From the NCBI GenBank assembly GCA_003640385.1, contig RCAB01000049.1, positions 124,001-188,000 of the forward strand: 64,000 bases of DNA, written 5' to 3'. Below the pieces are notes generated by a model that worked only from the letters and a program-made list of their open reading frames with translations, was not told where the DNA came from and did no database searches. Below, in pieces: positions 48,951 to 64,000 of this stretch; the stretch's first letter is position 1; every line of letters starts with the position of its first letter. The stretch is from Setaria digitata. Taxonomy: Eukaryota > Nematoda > Chromadorea > Rhabditida > Setariidae. The translations under genes and the position numbers were made by a program.

Positions 48951-51900
48951 TATTGAATCATGTTCTTTAATAGTGATAACGAATTAAAAAATTACTACTT
49001 AGTGATAAAAGCATTGAAAAGTACTCATCAGCAGTGATAATAAGGAGTATTTCAAAAAAAAGTATCTACAATCGGAGAAGAAAATCGTTGCATATTTGAT
49101 TGCTATTCAGTCGTTGTTGAAATTGATCGTCATTTCTGGTGACCAGCTGCTTATCAGTATAAGATGATGACGTTATCAGTGAAGTGAATGGGATAGTCTG
49201 CTCTTTTCTATTATACATTTATAGCATCAGCGGTTTGCAGCAATCAAATCATTTTTGGCTTCGTTTCTTCTTTTTTTTCGTCATGTTTCTCTCTCATAAT
49301 CATTTATAAGTTGATCGATCAGTTAGGCTGGTATAATAAATGATTAGGATGAAAATATTTTTAACACAACAAATAGCCAATTATTTTCGAAAATCGCGGG
49401 CACAGTTGTTCGAAAATGATGAATATAATACAACTTTACAATACAGAAAAGTTAAATTGATAAGATTAAATCATTAATAAATATTAAGTTGTGCAAATTT
49501 TGGATAAGAAGACAGACTACAATGGCAAATATTTGTATAAAAACTTAAAAAGTTTTGCATGATACAGCTCAAGATGATAATTTCAAGCAAAATTTTACAG
49601 CATACACTTGAATTCAGTTTTGACAACTAGTTTCAACTACAAATCTTATACTGATTATTTAAAATTTAGCCTTTAACAACCGTTACAGTAATTTAGTCTC
49701 GAATGAATCAAAGGTCAGTCAGTGTACACTATGCATTGGTTATGCGCAGATAGTAATTTGAGCTTGTCATGAACACTAACCACTTGGTAATCAGTTATGA
49801 CTTCATAAATATTTTATTACCTTTCTGGTCTTTTCATTTTAACTTTAACATTTCTTTCAATTCTCGAGTCATCCATGAAGTTGCGAGACTGTGCAGAATT
49901 TATGGCTTAGTTTTTCCTCATTCCTCATATAAATTCACAGCATTATGAAACTTACTGGGTTCTATTTTTTAAATGACGAAAATGAAATTTTTAAGAAACA
50001 TCAAGTTACTGGCAAACTATGACCAGAACGAAGTATGCAGGGCAATCTTTTGATGCCCTTTGACCTGGTGTAGAATAAAACGGACATTTCTGGTCAGTAT
50101 GTTTGTTCGTGTCAACGTCAACTCTCAAGGATGTGCATTTTCTCTACCCACTTCTTTATTCAATTAGTAAAGTGTCATTAAGTGCCTCAGCAATGCCAAT
50201 TACGGTTTATTCCGGACTCGTTCTTAGCTGCTCGAAGTTTTTAGTTTAGAAATTTTCTAATTTGGACTACTACGAATAATGGAACAATGTGAAACTAGAA
50301 TGACTCCTCATTACTTGACCTAAATCTAGCATTGATATTGTTTACTAAAATATGCCAATAGTAAATGATTGCACTTCATTAAGAACTTAAAAGCTTTCCG
50401 TCATTTCAACTTTGTTAATTTTTCAAATCTCACAACTACTTTAACTACTCATATTCTCTCAGTTTAAGGAACTAACTTTTATTTGTCATTCCCGTGTTGA
50501 ATAATTTTACAAAATGCTCAACTCATATATATAGTGTATGAGACTATGACACTATCTCTATTTAATTAGAATTTCAAAGAGTTAAAATCTATTTAAAATT
50601 GAAAATGATTTCTCCCGCAAAATTAGTCCCTCGCTTGCTGCATTGTCTCCATGATCACTATAGCAAATGCTTAGTGAGAAAAATTACAGTATGATAAGGA
50701 AATTACTTAATGAAGAAATGATTTGAAAGAGATGATAAAGAAAAAAAGGAAAACGATTGAGTGAAGAATTATTTATGCAATTACAGTGAAGTAATTTGAC
50801 AAGGAAGTGATTAATTGCATGTAATACTTACGATTACAATTATAGCCATTACGTCTACTTCTTTCCTTTCACGTTGACGACACTCTTCATCACTCGTTAA
50901 TGTTGAAAAAGAAAAGATATTATCAATTAATTTTTTTAAGTAAATGGTTGTCTGCCAAACTTCATGAAATCCAACCATGCAGATAATTTTATTTCAGCAA
51001 TATTACAATGTCTTAATTATGAATCCTTCTAAGTCTTCCTGAATCCCAACTTTATTCTCATCTCTACTGTTGCAGATTTCAAATACTTTAAATGAAATTC
51101 AAAATCCTACTTCAAAAATTTCTCCTTATTGTTAAATATTTCACATTGCTGAAGTTTTTCCTATTTCAACTTATTTTGTTTGCTTTAATCTCTTTCTATG
51201 ATTGACTGTGTCTAACTGATGTGAAACTACTCAATTAAATGAGAAAAAATTCCACAGCGAAGAAAAAATTTGTTTGACATTATGATTTTTCAAAATATGT
51301 ATATTAATATTTTTCGAAATGTAACACTCACTGTTACAGAAAATTTTGCAATTTAATCGAATTTTGGCTAATTAAGCAAAGCTACCTTCACTCATAGCAA
51401 ATTTTCTTCTCAGAAATTGATGCGACATCTTTGAAGGACACCTGTCGGAAGTCAAAGGAAAATAGGCGCACCCACACATTTTGCATTTTACTGTTACCAT
51501 AATACAAACATTTCCTTCACAATTTGTTGAAAATTGATTTTTAGGGAAAAATGAAAGAAACAGTGCGAATATTGTTGCTGAATTGTTAAACTGACAATTG
51601 AAAATTTCTAATATTTGAGCAAATCAAAAATCTCTTACCTTTTCCTCTCCCCCACTATGACCGAACCTTTTGCTTCATTGCAAATTTGTTAGCTTACTTG
51701 ATTCCCTTATTATGGCTGGTCAAATGTCTGATTCACTTATCATTTAGTATGAATTGGAAAAATGTAGAAGAGTTTGATATTTTGAGTTAAATATATTACA
51801 ATAATCAATTTTCGGTCATCCAAAGATCATTATGCAGAAAATCGAACTTTTGTAAGACTAATGCAGTAGGATAAAGATACTACAGTACTTTAGTTGATTT

Positions 51901-53544
51901 ATTATCTTAATAAAATAAAATTATTCCCTAAAATACTTTAAAGTTCACTCTTTGATTTTCAATAAGATTTTGAAATAATAACAAGAGTTCTTTTCCTCTA
52001 CAAATAGATCGCTCCAAAGACTGTTTCCTCTTCTTTTTTTTCTCACAATTTTAGAAGCTGGATGTTTTTGTGAAGTTATTTGGAAAGTTTTTCATATTGC
52101 GGACTTTTTTTTTAATGATTGATCGAGTCAGTTTATCGAGCTACAGTATTCCTTACAGCATTCCAAATTTAATAGCTCTATCGAATGTTTTGATCGAGAA
52201 ATGAAGCTCATTTTCATCCTAATTTTAAAAAATTCTTTGAATGAAAATAATAAAATAAGTGATGACAACAACTTTTTCTTTTACTTAATTAGTTTATCAG
52301 TTTTCTGAAATTGTTAAACAAATTTAAGTAGCTTAGTTTAGCAGTTTCACTGCAGTCACTGTTAGCTGGTAAATTCATAATTAATTTGAGTGTGAAGTTT
52401 ATCTTTGTCATACTTTCAAAACAATTGCAATATCGTGCATTTTTCTGCAATGACAATGTTAATTTCGAACTTTAAGCTACTTTAGAGTTAACTCTAGTTC
52501 TTTTTAGATTTGGCGTATATTTTATGCTTTTTTGATACATTGAATCCATCAAAAAAATTTTGGCAAGTACTTATATTTTATTTGTTTGTTAGAAAATTTT
52601 TAGTAGATTTGACTCTTACTGAAAGAGACCTCATGAATATGACAACACGTGATGAACAGTTGACTAGGTAGTTAAATCTTCAGTGGTTCTGTCAGTCATC
52701 TACTTTGTTTGTAAATTCATTTAAATTTCAATAATACAAAAGTACTTTCTAATGCTGATCAGTGTCCGATCACACACTCCGATGGTTTCTAAACCATTTG
52801 TTTACTTGTTCATACTTTGCTCCATCTGTCTTACTTAACTAATAGTCATGTAGGTTTTCAGAACTACCTCAATGTTTACATTGATTTTAAAAACGATACA
52901 TTATTTTGCAACTTAGACGGGCACTAATGGAACTATTTACGGTAGCCACCATTATCTTTAATTGCCGTGATCATAAGAACTCAAAAAGTCATAGGGAAGA
53001 AATGAGAGTATTGCATTCATCTGAATGATTTAAATAATGATTTCCAAAATTCTCACTTGTTACTAAAGAATGAAGCTAGAAGCTAGAGTTTGTTTTCTGA
53101 ATAACTTTTAGACTTTTTTGTTTCAATTAATTCCAGCGCAAACACTATTCTAGTCTAATTTAACTATAAATAATTTGAAAAAACAAATCATATAGATAAA
53201 TTCAAAGAATTTCAAATCTTACAATTAGTTTCATTCATCTTCTTTTTCTAAGTTTGTTCAATTTAATTCAGTACTAATGATTATGAACTAAAATTATAGT
53301 AAAATTAACAAGTTTGTGGTAAAATATCATTATAAGTTTTGAATTACCTCACACTCTACTAACTAGGTAATTAAGTTCAAATCTAACTAAACATTTTCAT
53401 TCATTCAATTCTTTAATTTATTGCTGGGATTTGGCACTACACAGTTCGAGACAGAGGACAGAAACTATGACTATCGTATTTGGGCGGTGCAATTCGATTT
53501 CTCCTCCCACAATTTACTATTGGCCCCTCCCTTTATTCTTCCAT

Positions 53545-53833
53545 TCATCATCTTTACCATCACCATTATTATATTATCACCGTTATCGCCATCGCCATCA
53601 TTATTATTATAATTTTAATGTCGTCAAAATCATCATTATTACTATATTACTATCACCATCATCATTATTATTGTCATTATCACAACCATCACTATCATAA
53701 CTATCATCATGCCAGCATCACTTCTATCATCATTCTAGCTGCTACTCCAATCATTGTTACAATATCGTCACCATAATTGTAATTATATTATTACCACAAT
53801 TACTATAACTGTTGACAATATTATCGCTATCAG
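53545..53833. repeat. Imperfect ATC/ATT-rich low-complexity tract
   Basis: Roughly 290 bases made of CAT, CAC, ATT and ACT steps. It yields long artificial frames rich in His, Ile and Tyr in all three forward readings, which marks degenerate microsatellite rather than coding sequence. Confidence 0.8.
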
Positions 53834-56070
53834 CGATGTATTAAGCAGCAGTTATCACGTTTGGATTGGCTAACTTCTAAATCTTCTGTGTTTGATTATA
53901 CTTGAGAAAAAAATATGAAAAGAGAATTAGATTGAAATCTTACCTGAGCTTTATTGATTAAACGACAAAATTTCTTGACAAATCGTTTCCGTACAGTGTG
54001 TGAAGTACCATTTGGAGAATATTAAAATGATTTGTTGGTTGAAATTTTGCATAGAAGTAGAGAACTTTTTGGAAATGTTGAATAACATCACATCACAGCA
54101 CTGCTTCACGACTTCTTGCTTATTAGTATTAGAGGAGAGTGGGATGCGTAAGCTAAACAAGTGATTGTCATCAGTGCCATTTTCAATGTTTGTTCAACTG
54201 CAGCCAGAAGAGTGATGGCAATGGCTTGGATGGCTTTCGCTTCTCGACATCATCCAGTCTCGATCGTCCGACCCATTCCATCCAATCCGATCTCGTCTCA
54301 TTCTTCTCTGCCATCCTCCTCGATCATTTTCCTCGCAGTCCAAGCAACAACCCTTCCCAATGCGAATTTTTCCATTGGTTACTTGTTTGGACAGCTGTCA
54401 CTGTTCATTTTCTAGACGTCAAAAAGTTTATTTTGAAAGGATGGAAGCTATCATTTTGCTTCCATTTTACTAGAACAAGGCTCCAATCTTTTATAAATAT
54501 TATCCCAACAACAGTATCCTTTCAAATCATTTTTTTTTTGAAACTTTTTGAAATCCTAACTTCGTCACCCTTAAATTTTTAAGGATTCCATTTTTTTTTT
54601 TAATTTGCTTGTTCAATCATGAGTCGTAGACCTTACTTTCTATAAGGCTAAAAAAAGGGAGCTAATAGATTAGTCTAATTATCCATCTAATTTACATTTT
54701 TATATCGTTTTTTTCTGATAGCCTAGGTAACGGCATGTTGTATTCACATGTATTTGAAGTATTAGCATAGAAGGGCTAATCATTTTGTTTAAATTGCAAT
54801 GATAAGTTAATCAATAACTCTTTGTTATGATTATTATCATTTATATGAATGCATTTTCTATTTGTAAAATGATGTTTAACTGATTTATTATAACGGTTTA
54901 GATTTCAGAAATTTATTAAAATTATATGTACAAAATTTTGCATAAAACACATAAATTTTGCTTTTTTTTTTGAAAAAACTATGCATGTCCTTCTAACATT
55001 ATGTTTTCCTTAAAAAAAAATGAATTTTTAAGCGACAGATTCTCTGATGTTCAAATTGGCTTCATTCTATTGGCCGCAACTTTTTAGCTGATTGAAATAG
55101 AAAAAAAAAAAAGAAAAAAAAAAAAAAACAATCAGTCTAGTTTTAAGAGATATGTGACACCTATCCTACTAAAAAACAAATATTTGGTTTGGTTATAACG
55201 AAGATGATATGTTATTTATACAACAAATGTTTTGTTTATATATTTAGGTAACAAAAGGTGAAAAATATATATTAGAACGGATGAGCAATTAGTTGAAAAA
55301 AAAAAAAAAAAGGAAGAATTTTCTACATAACCAACTCTAAATTATTAAGTTGAACTTTTGATTATTATTTCTTAATTACTGAATGCAAATGAAATTAATT
55401 CAATCAGTCCTGTTACAAGTTATATGTTTCTTGAAAGTTCTTCGGAAATATGCTGAATACACTAATTTTTCTTAGTGTTATTTAAGACTTATCTTTTTAT
55501 TATTGTTTCCTTTTCTTCCAATAAAACAAATATCAAGAAAGTCAGTTACTTTTCTTTAAAACTTTTTGACTTTTACTTGTGCAATTTCTGTAATAATTGT
55601 ATTTTTTAATTGTATTTACAACTGTTTCACTTTTGCATTTTTGTTTCTTCAATCAGTTCGCTTTTATAATTTTTTTTTTCCTTTTAAAATGGACTTATCA
55701 TTATTTTCCTTCGTTTTACATCTTGCTAATATTTCAGACCAGAACAGTATCTTTTATATGGCTTTCACTTTTGTTAACAAATTCTTAGAACAAGCAACAA
55801 ACTTTGTTGATTTATTCTAAAAAGCTAAAATTCATTTGGGTTCCAGTTGAAACTTCTGAGTTACTGTATTTATGTGCATGGATAGGTATGCAAAGGTGTA
55901 TGTGTACGTAGGTGGTTAAATGGATGTATGTCAGTATTTTTAAGTGAGCTTTTCGAATTCTCCAGTTACAAATTTTGATGAGTCATTTGAGAATAAGAAA
56001 AAAGTTTCTTTCTTTTTCTTTCTCTTTTTTAAGATGAGATAGTGCTGTGAAACTAGTTAGATAGACTTCT

Positions 56071-56597
56071 TTAGTCATCATGGCAGTCATCATTGTCACC
56101 ACTGTCACCAACATCTTCACAATCAGCACTAACAGGAAGAGGAGACTGTAAGCTTTCATTACTTGTATGGGTGTGTATGGTCTGTACGTGCCTGTCTGTA
56201 CCACTTCTTTTGACTAGCTTCATTAGCTGTACAAACAGGAAGACTAAGGCAAGCGGAAAGTATGCCATATGATTGACAGTACAACCTGCAAGGGATGCTA
56301 TTTGAAATGGGTTCTCAACCCACTTTCATACTTCCACAGACTAACCAATTTCAGCCATCTGTAACGTTATGATGCCATACGTTACTTCTTATTTTTTTAT
56401 TTTAATCTCTGTTAACTAGACTAGAATACACTCCAAATTTTACAATGCCTTTTAATTAAGCGGTTTCAATCAACTCTTTCACTCCTTTGTTGGAGAAGAA
56501 GTTCTCACGAAAATTGTGATGTGACGCTTGAGATGCAATTTCTCTCATATCTGCTGCTTTCTCTATTTGGTCAGTACAGTTTAAGCGTGAGGAATTC
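56071..56597 (-). CDS. Putative last two exons of an unidentified protein with a hydrophobic segment
   Basis: On the minus strand, an open segment (upstream edge uncertain, about 56597) reads NSSRLNCTDQIEKAADMREI and reaches an excellent GTGAGA donor after 56509 with one base carried. An acceptor (CCTTGCAG) lets 56285-56071 continue in phase to TAA. That exon encodes HMAYFPLALVFLFVQLMKLV, a basic stretch KRSGTDR and an acidic tail DSGDNDDCHDD. The joined frame of about 100 residues without stops is more than AT-rich noise usually gives. I recognise no family and found no sure upstream exons; a frame at 57340-57528 (-) is one candidate. It could be a type I or single-pass membrane protein C-terminus, or a misleading open frame. 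Confidence 0.4.
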
Positions 56598-57867
56598 CTC
56601 AAAAGGTACTTTCAGTAGCAACCACGTGCTTTCTGGCCACTAATTCTATCAATAAAGTATTTATAAGAAGGGTAAATATTTGATAGTAGTCTCAATTTGT
56701 TATGTTCTGTTTACCAATTCGACATCAGTAAGTGATGAAATGATAATATTGACATTTCACGTTTGACCGTGTTTGCTTTTGACGTATCAACTCGTACAAC
56801 ACATTCCCTTAGGTAATTTGATATTGATTTATGCTCGATTCAAACATTAGTCAGAGAATAATTTTATCAAATCAGCTTTGCTTAAATTCTATAACTTTCT
56901 AATAGTATTAATTATTACAGTTCAAAACGTGGTAATTATTAATTTTAAGAAAAAGCTGCCACTTCTTGTTTGCCAAATTATTTCATTTCTTTGATTAAAA
57001 TGAATTCACAGGCATATTCTTCACAATGACACACTTAATAATATAATAATATCGCATTAATCATCTTGAAGCTCCAACAAGAGGTGAAGGTGCATATTTG
57101 TAATAAGAAGTGCACATTCGTAATAAAACATGATTTCTTGAATCTTATTTTTATCAATCCAATATGAAGCGCTTGAAAGTTTTACTTAGCTCTAGAGCAG
57201 TATGGTAGTAGTAGATAGGTCAGAGAAATTCAAGCTGAAAAAGATTGAATTGAGAAGTTTGTGAGGAAAGACATCTTTTCTTTACGCTTTCATGCTTCTA
57301 TCTCTTCTTAGCACTCTAACAGAAATCATCATGAAATAATCATTTTTTCCAATAGAGTATATTCAATAAAATGCTACGGGTACGGTATAAAAATGATGCT
57401 TTTTTTGGCAATACAATCCTTTGATTGAGCTTCCGCCTTGTTAAAACTTTTCCCACCTCCTTCTTCCAATCTTCTCCCTTCATTGAAATTGACGATAATA
57501 GAAGAAGACGAGAAAAAGTAGTACACAATGCATCATAAATTTATATGCCCATTTATTCAATGATATACAACACCAAGTATTTATTCATCGTATTGAATTT
57601 TTGTTATCGGAACGGTACGATAAGACTTTTTTTTTTACTGTAGGATTGATTTTTGGTTTCTTTTTAGCAAATTTTTATGACGAATGATTTGATTTGATCT
57701 GATTTGATTTGATTCATTTTATTGGACCTTTGAGCATATGAAGTGGCTATGATTTTTGTAGAATTTAAAACGGTGAAAACGACAAACTGGAGTCGGCAAA
57801 CGTGTTTGGCCTTTCTGCAGCTAGTACCTCGTCGGTTAGCAGTAGTGCGTGTGGTGCTGCAGCTAAT
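56598..57867. other. Region immediately upstream of the FoxA start
   Basis: It holds the presumed FoxA promoter and leader acceptor (57751-57761, GATTTTTGTAG). No ATG lies between that acceptor and 57868. A minus-strand frame at 57340-57528 has a signal-like N-terminus but no joined partner. Confidence 0.4.
57751..57761 (+). other. Probable leader acceptor of the FoxA gene
   Basis: GATTTTTGTAG is followed by an in-frame TAA in the FoxA reading frame (57766-57768), so nothing spliced to this site can add coding sequence. The first ATG downstream is 57868. A second acceptor-like site (CCTTTCTGCAG, ending 57820) could instead join an unseen upstream coding exon. Confidence 0.45.
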
Positions 57868-62629
<4,762 letters not shown>

Positions 62630-64000
62630 TAGATTCCTCATCTCATTAGATAAGATTTTTAAAATCAGATAGGTACACAAAAAGCCAGAGAATTAATATT
62701 TACAGCTATTTTTGAGTCATACGCATATTAAGAACATTCCTTCACAATCTCAATAACTGTGTAAATACTCTAATTTTCGCTGGGATTCTTTCTGACCAAT
62801 AATATAAAAAATCTTAGACCTAGCCTGTTTCTTCTTTCACTGAAGAATTTGCATCCTCCCTATCAAGAGCTTTGTAGTATAAGCTATGAATAAACTACCT
62901 TTCAGTTCAAATAATCCGAATTCGTTGCCAAATTTGTAAAAGAAGCTTAGAAGAAAAGAAAGGTCAACTAGTAGTGCCTCATTTCAACTGGTCACTTCTT
63001 TCAACGAGTTATTAATGATCCAATTTTATTTAACAACTTTATTTGTAAACATTTTTGCCATTTGATGTTTCTTGTAAATTACAATAGGTGATACATACTT
63101 TTCCTGTTATTTAACCAAACTGATTCCAATACTTATTTGAAAGTTGGCAAAATTTGTAAAAAATTTCAATCTTAACTGGTCATCTTTTCTCTTCTTTTTT
63201 TCCGTTAGTATTTTCCAAAATTTTTGATTAATTTGACAGTAGCTTTTTTTTTTGCAATTCTTGATTAATTTGCTATCTAAAAATGCCTTAATCTTTCTGC
63301 TAATCTCAGTTTTTGTTAATTGATTTCGTTTATTTCTGATACTTTTGATCAGATATAAAAGAAAAGAAGATCACATGGATGAAAATCGATTTAAGCTAAA
63401 GTTGGCATCCGAATCTAATCATATTAACCTTAAATTTTGGAAATAAAACTGAAAATTTCAATCAGATATAATTAGGATTGGATATTCATGTTACTGAAGG
63501 AGCGTTGTCGTTATTTCTACGTAGCAGTAATATTAATTTAATTCCCCTCCAGACTGCTTCTTCTGTTTTTTTTTTTTTTTTTTTTTTTTCGCTAAAAAAA
63601 ACTCGAGGAATTTATTATTTCTTGAAATTTCAATGGTTCAGTTGAGATTATTTCTCGATTTCTAATTAAAAGCTCAAGAAAATAGTTATGATCAGTATTA
63701 TAATCAGCATTGAGAACCGAAAATATTCAGTCACTTTATATTAAGGCTTTTCGAGATAAAATAAATACACCAAAGAGAATAGCCAAAGATTAGCTTCCCA
63801 AAATCAATTATGGATATATAATTAAGGCCATACTCTATTCCACTTACGCCAACTTCCTTTCAGATTAAAAATTTAAATTCTTACTCAAGACTGTTTGACG
63901 TTATCACAAATCATAATTACGTTAAAAACATTGCCAGCAAATTTCCACACTTTCCAGAGTTTAAACTATGTATCTGTGTTATCGTCGCCAAATATTGTTA
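62630..64000. other. FoxA downstream region with a possible alternative last exon
   Basis: Mostly AT-rich, presumably 3' UTR and flank. It contains a 24-base T-run (63566-63589). At 63353-63446 a segment preceded by a TTTTGATCAG acceptor encodes YKRKEDHMDENRFKLKLASE and further residues to a TAA; its phase fits FoxA exon 9 only if a GC donor at 62608 is used. Confidence 0.4.

Larger units (their letters stand above)
45023..56070. other. Long non-coding stretch upstream of the FoxA gene
   Basis: About 11 kb with no convincing exon chain. It contains a TAA microsatellite (48916-48948), an ATC/ATT-rich tract (53545-53833), A-runs at 55098-55129 and a GC-richer patch at about 54180-54420 with overlapping open frames on both strands. 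Frames at 46681-47248 (-) and 55566-55820 (+) are low-complexity. Given the FoxA gene downstream, it may hold distal enhancers or an untranslated exon; that is inference. Confidence 0.45.

Noticed and set aside
53421..53776. Three overlapping plus-strand ORFs rich in His, Ile, Tyr and Pro
   Set aside because: They are translations of an ATC/ATT-rich degenerate microsatellite tract.
54161..54582. Two overlapping ORFs of 84 and 130 residues
   Set aside because: The patch is GC-richer so all frames stay open, including the minus strand; no splice partner or domain. Kept only as a possible regulatory or untranslated segment.

Overview
The window is AT-rich nuclear DNA of a nematode. Genes are built of many small exons, introns begin GT and end in TTTCAG-like sites, and most first coding exons follow a polypyrimidine-CAG acceptor with no visible upstream exon, as expected for spliced-leader trans-splicing. 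The gene content (CoREST, PHA-4-type FoxA, GLD-1/quaking-type STAR, Kunitz arrays, Ly6 proteins) fits a nematode. A spirurid/filarial-type species is my inference from composition and gene style; no marker proves it. I saw no rRNA, tRNA, transposon or CRISPR. All gene models were assembled by hand from splice sites and reading phase, and every listed exon chain closes in frame.

Layout, left to right. 1671-4119 (-): a four-exon secreted cytokine of the interleukin-17 family. 6911-11233 (+): CoREST/RCOR co-repressor, with an extra GATA-like zinc finger between its SANT domains. 15432-16484 (+): a small GPI-type Ly6/uPAR protein. 20366-25795 (-): a CAPN15/small-optic-lobes calpain with intact Cys-His-Asn triad and one RanBP2 zinc finger. 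28392-32223 (+): a STAR-family (QUA1-KH-QUA2) RNA-binding protein, divergent from the calpain. 37285-45022 (+): a 21-exon secreted protein with eight Kunitz domains, a basic cleavage-like linker and an unrecognised cysteine-containing C-terminus. 56071-56597 (-): two phase-compatible exons of an unidentified membrane-segment protein. 57868-62629 (+): a FoxA/PHA-4 fork-head factor preceded by about 11-13 kb of mostly non-coding DNA, with a possible alternative last exon at 63353-63446.

The genes are not an operon. Orientation changes repeatedly and spacings are kilobases. Functionally they are two chromatin/transcription regulators (CoREST, FoxA), one translational/splicing regulator (STAR), one intracellular protease, and three secreted or surface proteins (IL-17-like, Ly6, multi-Kunitz). 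If the species is a parasite, the secreted group includes candidates for contact with the host. That is inference.
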